DNA from: Pseudomonadota bacterium | GTDB taxonomy: Bacteria > Pseudomonadota > Alphaproteobacteria > Rhizobiales > Xanthobacteraceae | Assembly: GCA_023388935.1 (NCBI GenBank) | Contig: JAEWFG010000006.1 | Coordinates: 1 to 64,000, forward strand | Direction: 5' to 3' | DNA: 64,000 nt | Part shown: one piece after another, positions 34,280-41,972 of the stretch | Numbering within the stretch: position 1 is the first letter of the stretch | How the letters are laid out: the number at the start of each line of letters is the position of its first letter | Notes under the pieces: model-generated | Database searches by the model: none | Told to the model about the DNA's origin: nothing | Seen by the model: only the letters and a program-made list of their open reading frames with translations | Translations under genes and position numbers: made by a program

Positions 34280-35656
34280 TCACGCCGCCTTCACCACCAC
34301 CCGCAAGCCATCCCGCGGCTTCGGGATCGGCCACATCTGCCAGTCCGGCTTGTAACCCGGCTCCAGCGACACCTCGATGTTCTGCAGGAAATGCCGCGCA
34401 AAGCACTTTGCCTGCATATAGGCGAAGTGCAGGCCGAGGCACATATGCGCGCCGCCGCCGAACGGCACCCAGGCAAAGCGGTGGCGGTTGCGCTGCGCCT
34501 CTTCGGTGAAGCGCAGGGGATCGAAGCGATCAGGTTCCGGCCAGATCTCCTTCATGCGATGCGTATAGAGCGGATTGACGCCGACCGGGGTCCCGGCAGG
34601 AATGGTGTATCCCATGAAGGTGAAATCGCGCATGGCATAGCGCGGTAACGACGGCACCGGCGGCCTGATCCGGAGTGCCTCCTTGAACGCCATTTCCGAC
34701 AGCGGCATCTTTTCGAGATCATCAAAGCTCGTTGGGACATCGGCGGAAAGTCCGAGCGCCAGAACCTCTTCGCGTAGCCTCTGCTGCCAATCGGGATGCG
34801 ACGCCAGCTCGCCGATGAAGGATGTGAGGGACGACGTCAGCGTGTCGTGCGCGGCCATCATCAGGAAGCTCATGTGGTCGATGATGTCCTGCTCGGAGAG
34901 CAGCGCGCCGTCCTCATGGGTCGCGTGGCAGAGCTGCGAGAACAGATCCTCGCCGCCGTCCCTGGCGCGGCGGAGCGGAATCTGTTCGCGGAAATAGGCG
35001 ACGACGCGCTTTCGTCCGGCCACGCCGCGCGCCATCTGCGTGCCCGGCAACGGACGTCGGATCGGAGCGATGGACGCCGCCACCATGTCGGCAAAGGCGC
35101 GGTTGATCTCGTCGACCTCCGGGCCGATATCGGCGCCGAGGAACGACGTCGCGGCGAGGTCGAGGGTCAACTGCTTCATCGCCGGATAAAGCTGCATCAC
35201 GCCGGGTCTCGCCTTCCATTGCGCGATCCGCGCCGCGATGCCCTTGTCGAGCTCGCCGAGATAGGACTTCATCGGCCCGGACTTGAAGGCGACCGACAGC
35301 GCCTTGCGATGCAGGCGGTGCTCGTCGAAATCGAGCAGCATCAGGCCGCGCGGGAACAACAGTTCGAGCACATGGTTCCAGCCATGGGTCGACGAGAACA
35401 GCTTTTGCTGGTCGAACAATACGAGCTCGTTGGCCTCGGGTCCGAGCAACACGACGTTGGTCTGCCCGAAGGAGTGGGTGCGATAGACGGGCCCGTATTT
35501 CGTGGCGCGCGCCTCGACGAAGCCCTTGGGGTCGGCCAGCAACTGGAAGGTGTTGCCGATGATCGGCCAGCCTTCGTCGCCGGGAATGTGCGTCAGCTGG
35601 TTACGCCTCGGCGGCGCGAAGGGGACCTCGTGAGAGGCCACGCTTTGCATCGACAT
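34280..35656 (-). CDS. Cytochrome P450
   Basis: The protein has 458 residues, a normal bacterial or CYP-like size, with no membrane anchor. The heme loop is FGGGAHMCLG with C406 as the thiolate ligand. The I-helix reads MMAAHDTLTSS, in which AHDT takes the place of the usual AGxDT. The ExxR region (KEALRIRPP) is present. ATG 35656 is chosen, with GGAG 10 bases upstream; ATG 35650 is possible. No ferredoxin partner is encoded nearby. The substrate is unknown. Confidence 0.92.
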   Translation of the reverse strand: MSMQSVASHEVPFAPPRRNQLTHIPGDEGWPIIGNTFQLLADPKGFVEARATKYGPVYRTHSFGQTNVVLLGPEANELVLFDQQKLFSSTHGWNHVLELLFPRGLMLLDFDEHRLHRKALSVAFKSGPMKSYLGELDKGIAARIAQWKARPGVMQLYPAMKQLTLDLAATSFLGADIGPEVDEINRAFADMVAASIAPIRRPLPGTQMARGVAGRKRVVAYFREQIPLRRARDGGEDLFSQLCHATHEDGALLSEQDIIDHMSFLMMAAHDTLTSSLTSFIGELASHPDWQQRLREEVLALGLSADVPTSFDDLEKMPLSEMAFKEALRIRPPVPSLPRYAMRDFTFMGYTIPAGTPVGVNPLYTHRMKEIWPEPDRFDPLRFTEEAQRNRHRFAWVPFGGGAHMCLGLHFAYMQAKCFARHFLQNIEVSLEPGYKPDWQMWPIPKPRDGLRVVVKAA

Positions 35657-35753
35657 GCTGCTGGCTCCGATTGACTCGCAGGGGCAGCATAGCACAGTCC
35701 GGATCGAACAATGTGCCGTTGTGCCCCTGCGCGTTCGCAGCTGGGTCTATCGC

Positions 35754-36992
35754 CTATCCCAGTCGTTTCGCTGCCGCGTTCAGATCCGGCGCGTTGACGG
35801 CGGGGATGGCGACGCGGCCCGGGCCGGTCACCTTCAGCGCCTCGGCGGCTTTCTCGTTCTCCATGATCTTGGCCATCACGGCTTGCCCGGCGCGCTCGAA
35901 GATCGCGCGGTTCTCGATCACGAATTTCTGCGATCTGCGCAGGCCGTCGATATAGCCGTTGATCTCGGGCACCACGTAACGCGCCACCATGTCCCAGCTC
36001 CGGCGCGTGTTTTCCGGATTGGCCCAGTCGTGCACGAAGCCGATGACGGCGCCGACGCCGCCGGACACCTGCATCACGTTCTTGATGGTTTTAACGAGAT
36101 CGTCGGGCGTGCCGATGGTAGAGGCGGCGCCCTCGACGAAGGCGGTCTTGTCCACGGCCTCGTCGGGCGAGGAGAACGCGGTCAGGCCAGGCCGTTGCAG
36201 CGTGCCGACATTATATTCGTTGTGCCAGCGCATCAGCCCGGCGCCGGCCTCGCGGCGCGCCTGCTCGCGGGTCTCGGCGATGTGGAATGTCAAGAGCACG
36301 CGCCAGTCGGCGCGGTTGACCTTGGTGCCGTGCTTCCTGGCGGCATCCTCGGCGAACTGCCATTGCTGTTGCAGCGACATCAGGCCCTGCGTCGTCATCG
36401 ACCCCAGCGAGATGATGCCGATGCCGTACTTGCCGGCCAGCGTCATGCCGGAAGGCGAGATCTGCGAGGCCACGACGAACGGCATCTCCTCCTGCAACGG
36501 CAGGATCTGGAGCGCGGCGTCGTTCATGGTGAACCAGTCGCTCTTGGCGGTCACGCGCTCGCCGTTGAAGAGGCGGCGGATCACGCCGATCGCCTCGTCC
36601 TGGCGGTCGCGCTGCGTCATCGGGTCGATGCCGAGCGTGTGTGCGTCGGAGGCGAGCGCGCCGGGCCCCGAGCCGAAGATAGCGCGGCCGCCGGTCATGT
36701 GGTCGAGCTGCACCATGCGCTGGGCGACATTGAAAGGATGGTGATAGGGCAGCGACACCACGCCGGTGCCGAGCTTGATCCGTTTGGTGCGCTCGCCGGC
36801 CGCGGCCAGGAACATCTCGGGCGAGGCGATCATCTCCCAGCCGGAGGAATGATGTTCGCCGCACCAGAACTCGTCATAGCCGAGCGCATCGAGCTGCTCG
36901 ACCAGGTCGAGATCGCGCCGGAACTGGAGCATCGGATGCTCCCCGATCGGGTGATGGGGGGCAAGGAAGGCTCCGAACTTCAGGCGCGCCAT
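35754..36992 (-). CDS. LLM-class flavin-dependent monooxygenase
   Basis: The protein has 412 residues of luciferase-like fold, beginning MARLKFGAFLAPHHPIGEHP, with DEFWCGEHHSSGWE and TERTKRIKLGTG-like motifs of the LLM family. It uses reduced flavin and O2 to oxidise a small organic molecule; limonene 1,2-monooxygenase-like enzymes are relatives. GGAGAG precedes the ATG. It diverges from a DHA2-type exporter with a palindrome in between (37154-37166). Confidence 0.9.
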   Translation of the reverse strand: MARLKFGAFLAPHHPIGEHPMLQFRRDLDLVEQLDALGYDEFWCGEHHSSGWEMIASPEMFLAAAGERTKRIKLGTGVVSLPYHHPFNVAQRMVQLDHMTGGRAIFGSGPGALASDAHTLGIDPMTQRDRQDEAIGVIRRLFNGERVTAKSDWFTMNDAALQILPLQEEMPFVVASQISPSGMTLAGKYGIGIISLGSMTTQGLMSLQQQWQFAEDAARKHGTKVNRADWRVLLTFHIAETREQARREAGAGLMRWHNEYNVGTLQRPGLTAFSSPDEAVDKTAFVEGAASTIGTPDDLVKTIKNVMQVSGGVGAVIGFVHDWANPENTRRSWDMVARYVVPEINGYIDGLRRSQKFVIENRAIFERAGQAVMAKIMENEKAAEALKVTGPGRVAIPAVNAPDLNAAAKRLG

Positions 36993-37153
36993 GGCATTCT
37001 CTCCTGCTTGATTTTCTGTTTGTTGAGACGGTGAGGCTACGTGTTGGGAAGAGCGAACGCAATCGCGCGATGTCCCGCGCGGCGGAATGCAGGCATGCGC
37101 GTGACTTCTCCCTGCCCCGCGACACGCAGCAATCGGGTCAGGGCGGCGGGTCC

Positions 37154-37166
37154 TACCTCCGAGGTA
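37154..37166. promoter_or_regulatory. Palindromic candidate operator TACCTC-C-GAGGTA
   Basis: Perfect 6-bp arms in the 234-bp divergent promoter region between the luciferase-like monooxygenase and the MFS transporter. It would allow one repressor to control both. No regulator gene is adjacent. Confidence 0.45.
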
Positions 37167-37226
37167 ATCGCGCCGATAACGCCGATCTGAGAGCATCGGG
37201 CCCAAGCAAACAAGGTCAGCGCGCCG

Positions 37227-38639
37227 ATGCATCAAACCGTCACAAAGCAAATCGACTCGTCCCGCCGCTGGTGGGTGCTGGCGATCGTCGTGGCCGCCCA
37301 GTTCATGTTCGGCGTCGATGCCTTCATCGTGAACGTCGCCATTCCCACCATCGCGGTCGATCTGCACGCAACGCCGGCGCAGATCGAATCCGTCATCGCC
37401 ATCTACCTGATCGGCTATGCTACGCTGGTCGTCACCGGCGGCCGCCTCGGCGACATCCACGGCACGAGGAACGTCTTCCTCGCCGGCGTGCTCGGCTTCA
37501 CCCTGACGTCGCTCTGGTGCGGATTGGCGCAATCCGGCGCGGAGCTGATCGTCGCGCGGTTGGCGCAGGGCGCCACTGCCGCGTTGATGGTGCCGCAGGT
37601 TCTGGCGACGCTGCATCTGCTGTTCGCGGATGACTCGCGCAGTCGCGCCTTCGGCATCTATGGCATCGTGCTAGGGCTTGCGGGTGCCGCAGGCTTCCTG
37701 CTTGGTGGCCTCCTGGTCACGATCGATCTCGTCGGCGCCGGCTGGCGTTCAGTGTTCTTCGTCAACGTTCCCTGCGGCCTCGTCATCGCCGCTGCCGCAT
37801 GGCGCCTCATGCCGTCGGTCCCGCGCCGGCGCGGCACGCAACTCGATATCAGGGGCAGCGTGGTCCTGTTCGCGGGATTGTTGTGCCTGATCGGGCCGCT
37901 GTTGTTCGGCCATGATTTCGGTTGGGCGCCGTGGCTGTGGGCGATGATGGCGATCGGCGGTGTGATTCTCGCGGCATTGCCACGGCTCGAACATGCGGTC
38001 GCGCGGGCCGGCGGCATGCCGTTGATCGATCTGACGCTGCTGGCGGACACGGCCTTCCTGCGCGGCCTTGGCGCAGCGTTCTTTTTCTTCGCCGCCAATC
38101 TCTCGTTCTACCTGGTCATGACGCTGTTCATGCAGCGTGGCCTCGGGATTCCGCCGCTCGCAGCCGGCCTTGCCTTCATTCCACTCGCGCTCGCCTTTGT
38201 CGTGGCGTCGCGCCATAGGGGCGCGCGGGCGCGGCATCGCGGCACCAGGGTGTTGATCGAAGGCTGCATGTTGCAGATCGCCGGCCTTGCGGCGCTGGCA
38301 CTTGTTGCCGGCTATACAGCTGCGCCGACGCCGGTCCTGCTCGCGTTCACCATGATCATCTTCGGCTACGGTCAGGGCCTGGTGATGGCGCCGCTCTCCG
38401 GTGCGGTGCTCTCGACGGTGAAGCCCGCCGCGGCAGGCTCGGCCTCCGGCATGTACGGCACCACGGCGCAGATCGGAAATGCGGCCGGAGTGGCCGCAAT
38501 TGGTGCGATGTTCTTCGCGGTCGAAGCGTTGCAATCAGCGCGCGCAGGTTTCTTCGTTTCGCTCGCGCTGTTTGCGGCCTTCATCATGATCTGCGCCGCA
38601 TTCCTGACGTGGATGCGCCGTGCATCTGCACGAAGTTGA
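37227..38639 (+). CDS. MFS transporter, DHA2 (EmrB/QacA) family
   Basis: The protein has 470 residues with about 14 hydrophobic helices. It shows the motif GGRLGDIHGTRNVFLAG (motif A type) and a motif C-like GLAGAAGFLLGGLL. Such proteins export drugs or other organics using the proton gradient. Divergent from the monooxygenase, it may export its substrate or product, which is inference. ATG 37227 has a weak ribosome binding site. Confidence 0.9.
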   Translation: MHQTVTKQIDSSRRWWVLAIVVAAQFMFGVDAFIVNVAIPTIAVDLHATPAQIESVIAIYLIGYATLVVTGGRLGDIHGTRNVFLAGVLGFTLTSLWCGLAQSGAELIVARLAQGATAALMVPQVLATLHLLFADDSRSRAFGIYGIVLGLAGAAGFLLGGLLVTIDLVGAGWRSVFFVNVPCGLVIAAAAWRLMPSVPRRRGTQLDIRGSVVLFAGLLCLIGPLLFGHDFGWAPWLWAMMAIGGVILAALPRLEHAVARAGGMPLIDLTLLADTAFLRGLGAAFFFFAANLSFYLVMTLFMQRGLGIPPLAAGLAFIPLALAFVVASRHRGARARHRGTRVLIEGCMLQIAGLAALALVAGYTAAPTPVLLAFTMIIFGYGQGLVMAPLSGAVLSTVKPAAAGSASGMYGTTAQIGNAAGVAAIGAMFFAVEALQSARAGFFVSLALFAAFIMICAAFLTWMRRASARS

Positions 38640-38752
38640 GGCATTGGGGTTAATACGCCCGGATTATTGCGGGCTTTTGCACACTTTTTATTTTGCGCTG
38701 CAGCAACTATTTGGTTTGGGTGGACGTTGAACGTCGCCTACCAGGAGTTGCC

Positions 38753-39931
38753 GTGTCACTCGCCAGAAATGTCGATCTCTTGAGACATCTGCCAAGGGTG
38801 GATGGCCTGCGCCTTGCCGAATTCGGCCGCAGCGCGGATGCGTCCAGTGCGTTGGAAGAAGTCACGGGCTTCGGCGACAATCCCGGCAATTTGCGCATGT
38901 TCGCCTTCGTGCCGGAGCAACTGCAAAAGCCGCGCGCGCTCGTCGTCGTGCTGCATGGTTGCGGCCAGACCGCGGCGACCTACGATCGCGGTGCGGGATG
39001 GTCGACGCTCGCGAGGCACTACGGCTTCGCGTTGTTGATGCCCGAGCAGCAGCGCATCAACAACGGCAACACCTGCTTCAACTGGTTCAATCCGGAAGAC
39101 ACTGCCCGGGGCAGCGGCGAGCCGCGTTCGATCCGCGAGATGATCGCGCACATGGTGGAAACGCATCGCATCGATCCCGGGCGCATCTTCGTCACGGGGC
39201 TGTCCGCCGGCGGCGGCATGACGTCGGTGATGCTCGCGACCTATCCGGAAGTGTTTGCGGCCGGCGCGGTGATCGCGGGATTGCCTTACGGCGTTGCATC
39301 GAACCTGCGCGAAGCGCTGGACGGCATGTTCCATTCGCCGGCCCGGTCCGCGCGCGAGCTCGGCGATTTCGTGCGCGGCGCCTCGCACCATCGCGGGCCG
39401 TGGCCGAAGATGTCGGTGTGGCACGGCAGCGCCGACCGCACCGTCAATCCCGGCAACGCCAACGAGATCGTCAAGCAGTGGCTCGACCTGCACGATCTGC
39501 CGGCGACGCCGATGGCGGAGACCAATGTCGACGGCTATCCGCGCCAGGCGTGGTGGAACGGGGACGGCGAGACGCTGGTCGAGTCCTATGCCATCACCGG
39601 CATGGCGCACGGCACGCCGCTCGGACTCGCCGACAACGATCAGCGCTATGGCGAGGAAGGCGCGTTCCTGATTGAGGCAGGCATCTCCTCGTCCTACCAT
39701 ATCGCAAAGTTCTTCGGCCTGACCGGCTGGATTCCGGATGCGGCCAGGAAGAAGGTGGATGCGAAGTCTGCAACGTCGAAACCGGCGCTGACGCCCGCGC
39801 CGCATCTCGCCCGCTCGATCCGCGCCGCGGTCGCCGACGAGCCGGCCGAACCGAAGCGCGAGGAGGCTCGCGGCTTCGATCTCGGCCAGATCATCACGCG
39901 CGCACTGACCGCCGCGGGTTTGATGAAGTAG
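38753..39931 (+). CDS. PHB depolymerase-family esterase (LpqC-like)
   Basis: The protein has 392 residues and an alpha/beta hydrolase fold. The lipase box is GLSAGGG (S151), the Asp region is GSADRTVNP and the His is GMAHGTPLG. An oxyanion-hole segment VVLHGCGQTAATY precedes them. The family covers extracellular short-chain PHA depolymerases and feruloyl-esterase-like enzymes. No clear signal peptide is seen, so it may be intracellular or cell-bound. The start is GTG 38753 with AGGAG 5 bases upstream, rather than 38693. The C-terminal 70 residues form a low-complexity tail. Confidence 0.87.
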   Translation: MSLARNVDLLRHLPRVDGLRLAEFGRSADASSALEEVTGFGDNPGNLRMFAFVPEQLQKPRALVVVLHGCGQTAATYDRGAGWSTLARHYGFALLMPEQQRINNGNTCFNWFNPEDTARGSGEPRSIREMIAHMVETHRIDPGRIFVTGLSAGGGMTSVMLATYPEVFAAGAVIAGLPYGVASNLREALDGMFHSPARSARELGDFVRGASHHRGPWPKMSVWHGSADRTVNPGNANEIVKQWLDLHDLPATPMAETNVDGYPRQAWWNGDGETLVESYAITGMAHGTPLGLADNDQRYGEEGAFLIEAGISSSYHIAKFFGLTGWIPDAARKKVDAKSATSKPALTPAPHLARSIRAAVADEPAEPKREEARGFDLGQIITRALTAAGLMK

Positions 39932-39979
39932 CAAGCGCACAAGGCATTCGCGTGAGTTGCGCGCCGCAACGAAGGTGCG

Positions 39980-40097
39980 CTCCCTCTCCCGCTTGCGGGA
40001 GAGGGTTGGGGAGAGAGTGCCTCCACGGCGGGATTCCCCAGAGGCGAGAGCCGTCACCCGGCGCTTCGCACCGACCTCTCCCGCAAGCGGGAGAGGT
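39980..40097. repeat. Dispersed palindromic repeat, CCCTCTCCCGC family
   Basis: It begins CTCCCTCTCCCGCTTGCGGG, and the right end reads CTCTCCCGCAAGCGGGAGAG. It is the second member of the family with 26640-26779, sitting between two convergent genes. Confidence 0.75.
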
Positions 40098-40128
40098 AAG
40101 AGGAGCCCGCGGCAGCTGAAGCGAGTCT

Positions 40129-40434
40129 CTAGCCGGCCGTCTGATCGATCATCTCGATCGGCGTCACCGTCACCTCGCCGCCCGCGACCTTCCGCGTCAT
40201 CTCCGAATAGTGCTTGAAGAAGTCGCGCGCTTGCAGCGCTTTTTGCGCGGCATCGTCGGTGACGCTGGCGAGATGGAAATAGCTGCCATCGTCGCGGTTC
40301 TTGATGCAGCGATAGCCGATCCGCCCTTTCAGCTCCGGGTCATCGTCGATCGCCTTGATGAAGCGGCGGATCTCCTGGTGCCAGGCGTCCGTCGTGCCGT
40401 TCTTGAACTGGTACCTGATCATGAAGTGCTTCAT
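40129..40434 (-). CDS. Small monooxygenase-like protein (dimeric alpha-beta barrel)
   Basis: The protein has 101 residues and begins MKHFMIRYQFKNGTTDAWH. Its alternating strand-helix pattern, including DDGSYFHLASVTDDAAQKAL and RDFFKHYSEM, resembles antibiotic-biosynthesis-monooxygenase or quinol-monooxygenase-like small proteins. The assignment is by fold-like pattern only. AGGGAG precedes the ATG at 40434; the frame extends to 40548 but that part has no coding character. It diverges from an HxlR regulator gene, which probably controls it. Confidence 0.7.
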   Translation of the reverse strand: MKHFMIRYQFKNGTTDAWHQEIRRFIKAIDDDPELKGRIGYRCIKNRDDGSYFHLASVTDDAAQKALQARDFFKHYSEMTRKVAGGEVTVTPIEMIDQTAG

Positions 40435-40491
40435 GTGACGCTCCCTGTTCATCATGCGCGTCATCATCTGCGGCTTGCGCGCCGTCCTGCA

Positions 40492-40518
40492 AGTATGGAC
40501 AAAATTGATAGTATGGAC
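40492..40518. promoter_or_regulatory. Direct repeat AGTATGGAC x2 (candidate HxlR site)
   Basis: AGTATGGAC at 40492-40500 and 40510-40518, an 18-bp period (about two helical turns), between the divergent small gene and the HxlR gene. Such spacing suits a dimeric regulator binding one face of DNA. Confidence 0.5.
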
Positions 40519-40547
40519 TTTTTCGGCGTCGCTCTTATCCTCCGCCA

Positions 40548-40614
40548 AAGCGTTTTCGAGCGAAGTGGATACCGGTTCGCGTCAAGAAAACGCGTCAAAC
40601 AAGAAGCTCGCACA
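40548..40614. repeat. Rhizobial-type intergenic repeat segment
   Basis: CAAAGCGTTTTCGAGCGAAG and then a GTGGATACCGGTTCGCGTC segment, followed by AAGAAAACGCGTC, is a string I recognise from memory as frequent in Bradyrhizobium and related genomes (RIME/BIME-like). It forms the HxlR 5' leader. Only one copy is seen in this window. Confidence 0.5.
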
Positions 40615-40627
40615 TGGAGGAGACGTC

Positions 40628-40996
40628 ATGACAAAGGCTTCCCCCGCGCGCGCCTGCCCGGTCGCGGCGTTTCAGAAGATGATCAGCGGCAAGTACAAGC
40701 TCCGCATCGTCTGGGATCTCAAGGACGGCCCGCGCCGCTATGGCGAGATCCGGAGCGGCCTGTTGCGCGGCGCTAGCGGCAGCGCGGCGATCACCCCGCG
40801 CGTGCTCAGCCGTGAATTGAAGGCGCTGACAGCGAGCGGCCTGATCGACCGCAAGGATTTTGGCGAGGTGCCGCCGAAGGTCGAGTATCGCCTGACCCGC
40901 AAGGGCAAGAGTTTTGTGCCGGTCGTCGCCGCGATCCGTGAATGGGGCGAGCGCAATCTCGGTGAGGCAGCGGCGCTGGCGGACGCCGCCGAGTAG
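40628..40996 (+). CDS. HxlR-family winged-helix regulator
   Basis: The protein has 122 residues. The HxlR signature is present: CPVAAFQKMISGKYKLRIVW at residues 10-29, then RYGEIR, ITPRVLSRELKAL and DRKDF...VEYRLT. C10 near the N-terminus is the conserved cysteine that senses electrophiles, aldehydes or quinones in many HxlR proteins. GGAGG lies 7 bases before the ATG. It probably regulates the divergent monooxygenase-like gene and itself. Confidence 0.93.
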   Translation: MTKASPARACPVAAFQKMISGKYKLRIVWDLKDGPRRYGEIRSGLLRGASGSAAITPRVLSRELKALTASGLIDRKDFGEVPPKVEYRLTRKGKSFVPVVAAIREWGERNLGEAAALADAAE

Positions 40997-41092
40997 AGCA
41001 TGATCCGGACCCGAAGGGCCGCGTCAGCGCAAAGTGTGAAGCGGTTTTCCCTCGCGACAAACGCGGAACGCGTTTGCGCGGAGATCATGCTC
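40996..41092. repeat. Palindromic intergenic element GAGCATGATC...GATCATGCTC
   Basis: Perfect 10-bp inverted ends enclose a 77-bp core with CGCAAAGTGTGAAGCGGTTT. It starts on the last base of the HxlR stop codon and ends 15 bp before the convergent MBL gene, and so could serve as a bidirectional transcript end. Confidence 0.7.
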
Positions 41093-41106
41093 AAGCAAAA
41101 AGCGGT

Positions 41107-41787
41107 CTACATCTCGCCGGTGATGAACGGATTGGTCATCCGTTCCTGGCCGATGCTCGAGCCGGCACCGTGGCCGCAGATGAAGCCGACGTCGTCGCCG
41201 AGCGGCAGCAGCTTGGTCATGATCGAGTTGATCAGCGTGGCGTGATCGCCGCCGGGCAGGTCGGTGCGTCCGACCGAGCCCGCGAACAGCACGTCGCCGA
41301 CATGGGCGAAGCGCAGCTCCCTGTTGAAGAACACCACGCTGCCGGGCGAGTGGCCGGGGCAGTGAAAGATGTCGAACCGCAAGCCGCCGATCGACACGGT
41401 ATCGCCTTCGTCGAGCCAGCGGTCCGGCGTAAAATTGCGCCCACCGGTCATGCCGAAGCGCGCGCCGCTCTCGACCACATTGTCGAGCAGGAATTTGTCC
41501 GCGACATGCGGGCCCTCGATCGGCACCTTCAGCGCATCGCGCAGCTCGGCCGCGCCGCCGACATGGTCGATATGGCCGTGCGTCAACCAGATCTTCTCCA
41601 CGGTGACGCCGGTCTGCTTGATCGCCTCCAGGATCTTCGGCACGTCGCCGCCGGGGTCGATCACCACGGCCTTCTTGCCGGGCTCGTCCCAGATGATGGT
41701 GCAGTTCTGCTCGAACAGCGTCACGGGAACGATGATCGCGCCCGCCTTGGCTTGTCGGGAGTCTTGGGTATCATTTTGCTCGGTCAT
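41107..41787 (-). CDS. MBL-fold metallo-hydrolase (glyoxalase II-like)
   Basis: The protein has 226 residues. The metal-binding motif is THGHIDHVGG, followed by HCPGHSPGSVVF, GDVLFAGSVGRTDLPGG and CGHGAGSSIG. The last differs from the usual PGHGP of glyoxalase II-like proteins but keeps the His. It may hydrolyse thioesters or an unknown substrate. The start ATG 41787 is chosen over a frame start at 41880. It is convergent with the HxlR gene and divergent from the alpha-glucosidase. Confidence 0.9.
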   Translation of the reverse strand: MTEQNDTQDSRQAKAGAIIVPVTLFEQNCTIIWDEPGKKAVVIDPGGDVPKILEAIKQTGVTVEKIWLTHGHIDHVGGAAELRDALKVPIEGPHVADKFLLDNVVESGARFGMTGGRNFTPDRWLDEGDTVSIGGLRFDIFHCPGHSPGSVVFFNRELRFAHVGDVLFAGSVGRTDLPGGDHATLINSIMTKLLPLGDDVGFICGHGAGSSIGQERMTNPFITGEM

Positions 41788-41972
41788 GGCCTCACAATGC
41801 CGATTTTTGCCATGCCGCCAAGCAAAAGATTTGTGGCCCGAGCCGGGAACGAACCCGGGAACAGCCACGCCAACCGTCACACGGCCGTCCCAATTCGCTT
41901 GCTGTTTTGAACCGTGGCGTTCCTTCCGCGTTCTCTCGCGCGAGAAGGAGATTTTTGGGTGGGTTTTCCAAC

